Below are positions 31,010-42,200 of a stretch of 64,000 bases of DNA, one piece after another. The translations under genes were made by a program, and so were the position numbers. The notes beneath the pieces are model-generated. The model worked only from the letters and a program-made list of their open reading frames with translations. It had not been told where the DNA came from and did not search any database. This stretch comes from Salvelinus alpinus (Eukaryota > Chordata > Actinopteri > Salmoniformes > Salmonidae): the NCBI RefSeq assembly GCF_045679555.1, contig NC_092091.1:11619918-11683917 (forward strand), read 5' to 3'. Numbering within the stretch: the stretch's first letter is position 1; each line of letters opens with the position of its first letter.

Positions 31010-33094
31010 CCTTATTTTCAGAGAAACTGAATGCAGATTGTTCTGTACACGGATCAAATAGACATCTGGAATCCACTAGGATCCTTTGCATCAAAAAACA
31101 AGTTGTTAATGGTGTACTACACCCTAGGAAATATACATTCAAAATGTAGCTCTAAACTGGCTGCTATCAGGCTACCTGCCGTGGCTAGATCAGCAGACCT
31201 CCCTCAATTTGGTGGAGATGGAATATTGAATAGAATCTATGAAGATATGGATGCATTGTACAGTGGGGTTAAAATGCTAACTATTAACGGAGAGAAAATG
31301 ATATATGGTGCCATGGTCTCTCTCTGTGGAGACACTCTGACACAACATGAACTAGCAGGGCTCAGAGGGTGTGGGCTTTACCTACAGTAAGTGCAGACAC
31401 CGTGAGTGTTCTTTTGAGGACATGCAGACACATATGCTAAAAGGACATTGGAGAAGCATGTCAGACAATGTGATGAAAGAGAAAAGGTAAAGATGGACTT
31501 GCTTCACAACTGCCTGAGAACAACCTATGGGATCAATAGAAGGAGCAAGTTAGTTGAATTCCCAGCCTTTGATATCATACAACAAACTCCGCAAGACATT
31601 ATGCATGTAATTCTGGAGGGCGTAGCCCCATTGGAAATCACATGTGTTTTGAATCATCTTGTTGAGTCAGGACATATTGATCTGGACTCAGTGAATTCGT
31701 CTCTTCTTTGTTTCCCTTATTGCCCTCTAGACATTAGAGATCAGACATCCCCCAATGTCTGTTAGTACATTAACGTCAAGTAATGGAAACTTAAACAGGC
31801 ATCTGCTTGTCCTGCTAAGGATATTGCCATTTGTTTTGGAGAGTTAGGAATTCAATGCATATATACAACTGATAATTGAGCTAATGGAGATTGTACAGAT
31901 ATTATTTGCACCTGTTCTTTCCATTGTGACTGTGTCTAGGTTGAAGTTACTCATTGAAAATCATTTGAAGCATTGGAAGGAGCTTTTTCCAGACCACAAC
32001 GTTACACCTAAACAGCATTATATGATACATTTGCCATCACAGATAAAGTCATTGGGTCCAATGGTTAGACATATGTGTATGTATGCGGTTTGAGTCTAAA
32101 CATTGTTTCTTTAAACAACGGGCTTCCAAGCTCCATTTAAAAAATATTTGCAAGTCTTTGATCAATCAGAACCAAATATGAAAGCTGCCAAAATGTTGAC
32201 AGTTCAATGCAGTCAATTGTTTCAAATGAAAAGGAGACGGGACCTGTATCAGAGGTTAAAGATCTACAATATTTATGTGGAAAATTGAGGGACTTCCTAG
32301 GTTTCAATGAAGTAAACCATGCTGTGTCAGTCAAATGGCTTGTAAGAAATTCTAATAAATATGTAACTCAGAAGTCTATGATCTTTGTCAAAGTACTGAA
32401 TGATAATATGCCAGAATTTGGACTGGTCAAAAACATATTTCTTGTTGATTCTAGGCTTTATTGTTTGGAATATCAACCATTTCAAACTCTACGCTTTGAT
32501 AGAAATGTCATGGCTTATCAAGTTGAGGTCCCACACCTTGCACAGGCCACTGAGTTAGTGGAGGCTGAAAAACTGGTTGATTTGACCTCTCATTACACGA
32601 TTAGCAACAAGAGCCAAACGTATGTACAAGTCAAATACCATCTTGGGGACGTAATAGAATTGTACAACAGTTCAAATGTCTCATAGTGTGTACCCCGAAT
32701 ATGAAAAGTGTACTCTTTGTTCTGTACTGTATTTTGTCTACATGATTACTGTCGTGTGTGTAAGATTGACAATAAAACAGTGAATTCCATTTGGTCATTA
32801 TCTGTTCTTAATATGTGAAGACAAAGCAGTTTTGTACTTGTCAGTGTTGATCAAACAGCTTTTTAATTCTGGTAATTCTAGTTCCGAGCATTAAGTTACT
32901 CAGAACCAGTAATACAATCTCAGTAACAAGTTACATTATCTTATTAAGATAATTATGGACAAGCTTGAAACAAGTGAAATGCTCTAACATAAAAACTGCC
33001 TGGTAAGAAGAAATATCTTGTCAGACAAAAAACAAGCATATATTGCCTAGATTTAAGATATTTAATCTTACTTAGATTTCATTTTTTGCAGTGT
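31010..33094 (+). mobile_element. CACTA-like DNA transposon remnant
   Basis: A transposase-like remnant (31031-32686) is followed by an AATAAA signal near 32771 and non-coding DNA. The right terminus reads ATTTCATTTTTTGCAGTG; its reverse complement starts CACTGCAAAAAATG, a usual CACTA/EnSpm end in fish. The left end is missing, probably cut at the LINE fragment before it. The element lies between the flanks of genes 1 and 2. Confidence 0.55.
31031..32686 (+). pseudogene. Transposase-like protein remnant (tnp2/CACTA type)
   Basis: Three reading pieces follow one another (31031-31390, 31448-31765, 31884-32686 in parts). Recognisable blocks are VLYTDQIDIWNPLGSFASK, FGGDGILNRIYEDMDALYSG, GDTLTQHELAGL and TPQDIMHVILEGVAPLEITC, then PKQHYMIHLPSQIKSLGPMV and RHMCM. 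Many uncharacterised fish proteins share this order, which resembles the tnp2-type transposases of CACTA elements (DIMHxxLEG block and HxxxHLP-LGPM block). Frame breaks near 31385, 31480, 31765 and 32090 make it non-functional. The family call is inference; a host-derived retrocopy is the alternative. Confidence 0.5.
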
Positions 33095-33232
33095 AACCAG
33101 CTCAGCTATAGACTACACCAGCATGACTAGTATCTATGTGGACCCTACTACAGTTTAACCAGCTCAGCTATAGACTACACCAGCATGACTAGTATCTATG
33201 TGGACCCTACTACAGTTTAACCAGCTTAGCAG
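33095..33232 (-). repeat. 62-base minisatellite after gene 2
   Basis: Just over two units of the same repeat seen after gene 1, here shorter, cut on its left by the CACTA-like right end at 33094. Confidence 0.9.
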
Positions 33233-36200
33233 TACTATAACAGAGCCAAAACCCAGGATAGAGGGACTGAGTGAATGTGGTCTGGACTCTGTGGAGGAGG
33301 GTCATTGTGTCAGAGACACTGTAGAAGGACAGAGTACCTGCCTTGTGATCCAGGTACACTCCTACTCTGGAGGACTGAGGGCCTGATACTTTAGTCTCAA
33401 CATTATTGTGTCTGAACCAATAACCACCACGATAACACTGTAAACTCCAGGACTTGTTATTGTATCCAAATGCACCATCTGTCCCTGTTCTGCTGATGTC
33501 TTGATATGAGACTGCTGTATCAACATCCTCCCCACTCCACTTCACCTCCCAGTAACAGCATCCAGACAGACCCTCTCGACACAGAACCTGCTCGTAGTTG
33601 GTGAATCTGTCTGGATGATCAGGATATGGTTGGACTCGACTTGTGCATTTCACCTTTTTGTTCCCTTTAGACAGAGAGAGGTGTGTGTGTGCTGTGTTTG
33701 GGTCCAGTGTGAGCTGACAGGAATCTGTGAGAAGAGCAGAGCAGAGACCAATGGGGAGAGTTAGAACAATAAGTTAAGTCAGATACTGTATCTACCCTGT
33801 CTTTGATTAGAGCACAGCAGAGATCAAATCAGAGAAATATGAAGAGTCAGATAGATACCCAGTCTTTGATTAGATCTACTATTGCTATATATTTCTAGAG
33901 AGATTGTTAGGAGTGTCAGTAAAAAGAGACTGTTAGTTACTTCACAATAAAGAGACTCACATTGTAAGAACTGTTCTCTGGTCTTGGGCTCTGGAGGCAG
34001 TACAACATCCACTATATTCACTACAGACACACAAACACATTGACAGAGAGAGGGAATGTTATCATCATACCATATTCCACATGTATATGACTAGTAGGGA
34101 ACTTTCAATGGTCTAAAGTTGATGTTCTTATTATTTTCAACACACCTGTAGTGGAGATCTTGGTCCATTCTCCTTTAAGGAAGTCTTCTAGTTTCTCTCT
34201 CAGTTCAGACACAGTCTTACTCACATCTCCAAAGTACTGAAGAGGACGGACAACGATGCTGGGTAAGTCTGAAGATACACTGATACTGGAGAGAGACTGA
34301 TAACTCTGGAGAGAGAGAGGTACAGAGAGACAGAGAGCAGGAGGGAAAGAGACAGAGAGCGTGAGGGAGAGAGACAGAGTGGGAGAGAGAGAGAGAGAGC
34401 GGGAGAGAGAGAGACAGAGCGGGAGAGAGAGAGAGAGAGCGGGAGAGAGAGCGAGACAGAGAGAGAGAGAGACAGAGAGAGAGAGACAGACAGGACAACA
34501 TAATGATTGAGATGAATAGTTTCACATTAAGTTAATTTCATATCACATGTAACAAGGCAGTTTAGTTACCTGGAGGAAATGGATGTGATCCTCTATGTGT
34601 GAGAGCTGCTCCAGCTCAGTGCTTCTCTTCCTCAGCTCAGCTATCTCCTGCTTCAGTTCCTCTAGGAGTCCTTCAGCTTGACTCACTTGAGCCTTCTCTT
34701 GGGCTCTGATCAGCTCCTTCACCTCAGAGCTCCTTCTCTCAATGGAGCGGATCAGCTCAGTAAAGATCTGATTACTGTCCTCCACTGCTGACTGTGCAGA
34801 GCGCTGTTGAGAGAGAGAGAGAGAGAGTGAGAGAAAGAAATAGAGAGAGAGAAAAACAGAAGAAAAAAAGAGAATGAGAAACAGACAGTTGAAAAAAGAG
34901 AGAGAGAGAGAAAAAGAGAGAGAGACATTAGGTACAGAAGCCTCTCTGCTGCTTTGAGTCAGAATGCTGCCACCCTGCTCTTCACGTCCACCAGGCCTTG
35001 TCCCCCTCCTGGACAAGCAGGTACAGCACAAACCCCCAACGGTGACGCCCCGACCAGATAATAATTCTCTAAGTTGCTCTGTAGTTCCACAAGCAGACCA
35101 CCGGGGGGTTGAGAATGGCCAGTTTCTGCCATAGGGAGGATTCTGCCAAGTTGTTGATGATCAGCACCCTCCCTCTGTGTGACACTTGGGAGAGGAGCCA
35201 CTTCCACTTTGTCAGCCTCGACACCACCACTTGTGATACTCCTTCCCAGAACTTCCTAACCCACCCCTCAGAGCCCAGATATATACTGGGCCCTCTGCCC
35301 GACTGGCTGTCAGCTCTGGATCCAATGAGCCGTCGGAAAACAAGGCATCTTCCTCCGCAGACTCATCCCCCTTCCTCCTCCGTTGGCACAGTACCGTCCT
35401 CCTCCTCCTCCATCTGCCCCCCTGGACTTCCTCCCTGATCAGTGCCTCTTCTCCAATGACAGTCAATATTTCCTGGGATGAGACCACCAAGCCCTTACCC
35501 ACTGGAGTCTCTGTTACTACAGCAACCTGCCTCTGCTAAATGACTCACTAGCTGAACAATCTTTAAGTCGCCTTTTTTTAGGCAGATTTAGGCTCTTAAC
35601 CCTAATGGCTCTGGATAAGAGTGTCTGCTAAATGACTCACATGTAAACTAGGGCTCTTTGAAAGCGTGGCAATAACTTATTAACTTTTCATTATTCACAG
35701 ACAGACTCCTCTGAAGGCAGGCAGGCAGCACACTCCTGATCCCACTGATCCTCAACACTGGGGTACCACAAGGGTGCGTTCTCAGCCCTCTCCTGTACTC
35801 CCTGTTCACCCACGACTGCGTGGCCATGCACGCCTCCAACTCAATCATCAGGTTTGCAGACGACACAACAGTGGTAGACTTGATTACCAACAACGACGAG
35901 ATGGCCTACAGGGAGGAGGTGAGGGCACTCGGAGTGTGGTGTCAGGAAAATAACCTCACACTCAATGTCAACAAAACAAAGGAGATGATCGTGGACTTCA
36001 GGAAACAGCAGAGGGAGCACCCCCCTATCCACAGACGGGACAGTAGTGGAGAAGGTGGAAAGTTTTAAGTTCCTCGGCGTACACATCACGAACAAACTGA
36101 AATGGTCCAACCACACAGACAGCGTGGTGAAGAAGGTGCAACAGCGCCTCTTCAACCTCAGGGGGCTGAAGAAATTTGGCTCGTCACCAAAAACACTCAA

Positions 36201-39200
36201 ACTTTTACAGATGCACAATCGAGAGCATCCGGTTGGGCTGTATCACCGCCTGGTATGGCAACTGCTCCGCCCACAACCGTAAGGCTCTCCAGAGGGTAGT
36301 GAGGTCTGCACAACGCATCACCCGGGGAAAACTACCTGCCCTCCAGGACACCTACACCACCCGATGTCACATGAAGGCCAAAAAGGACAACAACCACCCG
36401 AGCCACTGCCTGTTCACCCCGCTATCATCCAGAAGGCGAGGTCAGTACAGGTGCATCAAAGCTGGGACCGAGAGACTGAAAAACAGCTTCTATCTCAAGG
36501 CCATCAAACTGTTAAACAGCCATCACTAACATTGAGTGGCTGCTGCCAACATACTGACTCAAATCTCTAGCCACTTTAATAATTAAAAATTGGATGTAAT
36601 AAATATATCACTAGTCATTTTAAACAATGCCACTTTATTTAATGTTTACATGCTCTACATGACTCATCTCATATGTATATACTGTACTCTATACCATCTA
36701 CTGCATCTTGCCTATGCCGTTCGGCCATCGCTCATCCATATATTTATATGTACATATTCTTATTCATTCCTTTACACTTGTGTGTATTAGGTAGTTGTTG
36801 CGAAGTTGTTAGATTACTTGTTAGATATTACTGCACGGTCGGGAACTAGAAGCACAAGCATTTCGCTACACTCGCATTAACATCTGCTAACCATGTGTAT
36901 GTGACCAATAACATTTGATTTGAGTAGTATATACACTTTATTCAGTACTGTTGCTAAATAATTCCAATAGATGGGAGCATAAGACAGTTAAGATTAGTTT
37001 AGGAGGTCAAGTACAAGCAGCCAACTCAACAAGCCCCGCCAAAAGCTTGTTCCGTCAGCGGCAGCGAGCGCTCTGCCTTCTCCCACAAGAGAGGGGCATG
37101 TTGAGGTAAATCTACTAACCGTGAGGGTTGTATGATGTCATTTATTGTCGAGCTGGAAGATGCATCGTCTTTTCTATTCCGAGGCTGTTTACTCCCAATA
37201 TGACATATTAACATGATGTCATAATGCATGTTTACTAGGGTTGAGGTTAACACATCTGACGAGTGATTATTTGACTGGGGTTCAATACCTGCTATAGTTA
37301 ATATTGTTTTGTTCTACCAAAAGCAACACAGGACTAATACGAGATATATAGCTAACTGTAAAGTAATGAATGAACATTTTAGAAAATCATGGGACATATA
37401 GTCTTTGGCTGCATGCTATTTTATGTCAATCATATTGCTGCTTGTAGCCTATAACTGATCAAATCAAAGTTTTTTTGTTACGTGCACCGAATACAACAGG
37501 TGTAGACCTTACAATGAAATGCTTAATTACAGGCTCTAACCAACAACGCAAAAAAAGGTATATTGTGAACAATAGGTAAGTAAAGAAATAAAAACAACAG
37601 TAAAAAGAGTGAAAAATAACAGTAGCGAGGCTATATACAGACACCGGTTAGTCAGGCTGATTGAGGTAGTATGTACATGTAGATATGGTTAAAGTGACTA
37701 TGCATATATGATGAACAGAGAGTAGCAGTAGTGTAAAAAGAGGGGTTGGTGATGGGACACAATGCAAATAGCCCGGTTAGTAGATATAGTTAAAGTGACT
37801 ATACATATATGATAAACAGAGAGTAGCAGCAGCTTCGTGGTCTTATGCTGCCATCTATTTGGAATATTTTGCAATTAAAAGTTATTCATTCACATAAAGA
37901 CATTGGTGAGGCAGCTGAGAAATTAAGTGTATTTTTCTTATTCATTCCAGAGATCAGTCTCAAACCTGCCGCACGCCAATTGCAGCCATTTAGAAACAAC
38001 ATATCATAACAAAGGTTATTTATTAATTTAAAGAAATGTCTTCTGGCTGTTTAAAATCGGTCACATCTTGAAAAATAGAACAGGGACATGCGTTTTGTTT
38101 AGGTTTTACACCTTTATCTGAATTTATTAAAATTGATAACCATGACAAATCTTTAACGTTTGATGGCTATGTGCCAACCATCGCTAGCAATGTTTTTAAC
38201 CACAGGCGTACCCAGGTGAACAGTGACCAAGTATCTGTAACCTAGTTAATAATAAGTTATGAGGTAAATCTACAAGGTTAACGCAGGCTGATCTCATTGA
38301 TAACAATAGTGAAGCTGACATTGTGACGCAGAACAATGGACTGGGAATATAACTTTTAGAAGGTGAGTTGGTGCCACAGTGTTCAATACAACTAGTAGGA
38401 GCTGGCAGGGTGAAACATCACCTAAAATAAGACCTGTTTTTCAATTCAACTAATAGGAGCTGGCAGGGTGAAACATCACCTAAAATAAGACCTGTTTTAT
38501 CAATACAACTAATAGGAGCTGGCAGGGTGAAACATCACCTAAAATAAGACCTGTTTTATCAATACAACTAATAGAAGCTGGCAGGGTGAAACATCACCTA
38601 AAATAAGACCTGTTTTTCAATTCAACTAATAGGAGCTGGCAGGGTGAAACATCACCTAAAATAAGACCTGTTTTATCAATACAACTAATAGGAGCTGGCA
38701 GGGTGAAACATCACCTAAAATAAGACCTGTTTTCAATTCAACTAATAGGAGCTGGCAGGGTGAAACATCACCTAAAATAAGACCTGTTTTTCAATACAAC
38801 TAATAGGAGCTGGCAGGGTGAAACATCACCTAAAATAAGACCTGTTTTTTCAATACAACTAATAGGAGCTGGCAGGGTGAAACATCACCTAAAATAAGAC
38901 CTGTTTTTTCAATACATCTAATAGGAGCTGGCAGGGTGAAACATCACCTAAAATAAGACCTGTTTGTTCAATACAACTAATAGGAGCTGGCAGGGTGAAA
39001 CATGACCTAAAATAAGACCAGTTTTTTCAATACAACTAATAGCAGCTGGCAGGGTGAAACATGACCTAAAATAAGACCTGTTTTTCAATACAACTAATAG
39101 GAGCTGGCAGGGTGAAACATCACCTAAAATAAGACCTGTTTTTCAATACAACTAATAGGTGCTGGCAGGGTGAAACATCACCTAAAATAAGACCTGTTTT

Positions 39201-42200
39201 ATCAATACAACTAATAGGTGCTGGCAGGGTGAAACATCACCTAAAATAAGACCTGTTTTATCAATACAACTAATAGGAGCTGGCAGGGTGAAACATCACC
39301 TAAAATAAGACCTGTTTTTCAATACAACTAATAGGTGCTGGCAGGGTGAAACATGACCTGAAATAAGGCCTGTTTTTTTGCAATTACTTCAAAACTACGG
39401 CAAACAGCTGGGACATTTGATAATATTATATAACTGGGCTCCTTGGCGAATGCAATGAACTAGTTTTATCAGAAAATGTTGTTAAAAAGTTCCAGCCTAG
39501 TCCTAGCCCCCGCTGCTGGCTGGTAGCGCTTGTCTGCCCTAAATCCCCACACTATCTGTGCTAACAAACCCTTTGTACCACCACTCCTCCTGTTTAACCT
39601 TGAATTTTGTTAACAAACACTTGCCTACGAAAAGAGACACCTAGCTGACAGTACACAAAACAAAAACCACTCACACATGTACCAAAACGAACCAACTCTT
39701 TACGGATCTGTTCATTCTTAATAAACGGAGGCAGATTTGACACCACTACTCTTGTCGAAATCGGCACCAACACACCCCTCACAAAAATCATACTGGTAAC
39801 TAGCCGGGCAACAAGACTCACCTTTTTCATTACCACAACCACCGCCTTGTTCATTCTGGTATGGCGCCACCTACTGTGCTGGAGTGTGTTCAATCACGGT
39901 TTACAACATTTCTAAATCCTCTGACCTCACTCAGTACTTCTGAGAAGAAAAAAAAATAGCCCTACTAACTTCTAATAGACCCTCCCCCATCCCCAAAATC
40001 CCTTCCAAACCCCCCCAACCCCGTCCAACCTCAATGACCCTACACTTCAATCTCCCTCTCTTCAACATACTTACAACAATATAACAACACATGCTCCACC
40101 GTTTCATTGATCATACCCTCCAGACACAAACCATTCACATGCTGCCTGTCACGACTTCCGCCGAAGTTGGCTCCCCTGCCTGTTCGGGCGGTGCTCGGCG
40201 GTCGTCGTCACCGTCCTACTAGCCGCCACCGATCCCTTTTTCGATTGTCTGTTTGTTTTGTCTAATTAGTTTCACCTGTGTTTCTGTTGTTTGGTTTAAT
40301 GAGCTTCCCTATTTTTAGTAGGTGGACCCGCCCTTGTTTTGTGCGGGATTGTCTTTATGTTACGTGTGTGCGTTTTAGGTAGAGGTGGATTTATTTTCTA
40401 TTTTACTTGGCACCCTGTGTTTTTGGGTTGTCACGTTGTTGTCTGCGCCCTCTATGTTTGGGCTTCTCATTTTTGTGTGCATAAGTAAAAAGCACTTTTC
40501 CCCAGTAGAACTCTCTGCGTCTCATTCCTTCACCCACCTAGTCCCGCGTGACACTGCCAACCAGATGGAATGACCAGTTCAATGTACAATGTCCTAAACA
40601 CAATCGAGTAAACACCACCTCTTCCTTCCTTATCACCCATTCCCTCAATTCTCCATAATAACATTAATACCTCCAATAGTAGGTCACTCCTATTAGATTT
40701 ACCAGATGATAAACTATTCAATACAGACAGAGAATCTGAGCATACTATCATTCTAACAGGTTGTACGTCCTCAACCCACTGGAGGACAACTATTATCACC
40801 AACAGTTCAACTGAGTATACTGACAGTTCATCTGTTAGTCTTCTACATATCTGCACATCAAATTCAGGAAGGTAAACGCCTGCTCCTGTGCTCCACCATC
40901 TGGGTCCTTGGATCCATCTGTGAAAAGTGGTAAAAAAACACAACAACTTCTACCAATGTAATTGTCAACCAGTTTCCCTATATCACTGACTTCTGACCAA
41001 TCCTTCCTTTTCTCTACCAAGGTTAGATCAACAACAGGATCTGGGAGTAACCATGGAGGAACATCCCCTCTCACCACAGAAGGGCCAACCTCCAACTCCC
41101 TCAAACCACTCTCATCAGCAAGCTTTCCAACTGTCCAACCAAAACCACCGCCTTGTCTACTAGTATATTCCCACAGTCATCTAGAACAGTAGCAGTGGGA
41201 TGCTCAACCTCACAGCCTTTCAACCCAATAAGCTAATGACAATTTATTACACCGTATATCCAAAGGCATCTCACCTGCCTCCACTAGTAAGACACATACA
41301 GATGTTGATTTAAATGCACCAATACATATCCTTAAAGCTATATAGTGGATTCTGTCCAGCTTCTGAAGACAAGTCTTTGCTGCTGTTCCATAAACTATAC
41401 ACCCGTAATCAATTGTCGTCCTGATCAGAGCTCTATAAATATCCATCAACAATTGTCTGTCAGCACCCCATTCATAACCAGAGACCCACACAACCAACTA
41501 CCACGAAAGTGATGGAATGAGAGAGAGAGAGAGACATCGTTACAACACTGTACAACACCCTCACCCTTGACCCATCCTCCTCTACTTCACTGCCTCAGCA
41601 TATAACACCTTCTGCACTACTCTGACTCTAACCACCTCAACCTGCCTCTCTCTCACCGGACACTTCTGATCCCCAGCAACATGGACACCCCTACAGTTGA
41701 CACACAACTTTATCCACCGAAACTACACAAACCTCTATCCCATGACCTCCTGCACACTTCCCACATCTTGGAATCTCCCTCCTACAAACTGCTGCAACTT
41801 GACCATAAACGTTGCACCTGAAACAGCTCAGTGGATTCAACACAAAGACTCTAACAGGATAACTGATATATCCTAACATGACTTTGTTGGGGAAAGACTC
41901 AAAAGGACTGACAGTGACTCAACTGTTTCACCACGATCACCACCGGGTCTGCGTCACACCAAACCGTGGGCATCACAAACACCTGGAATCTTCAACTTCA
42001 ACTTCAATTGCTCCACCTCCACACTTAACACTACCCCAGAAATCACCCAGAAATCACTCCTTTCAATGGTGCCCTGTTCCTGAGAGCAAAGCAAGAAACA
42101 GATCTTGACCCAAGTTGCGTGACACGGAGCGCCCACTCCCTCTGGTCAGAAGAAACACAAACAAATATCACAAGTCCACTACAGGTTACCTAGGTTACCT

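Noticed and set aside
38384-39374. CRISPR-like regular repeat
   Set aside because: No spacers; head-to-tail minisatellite.
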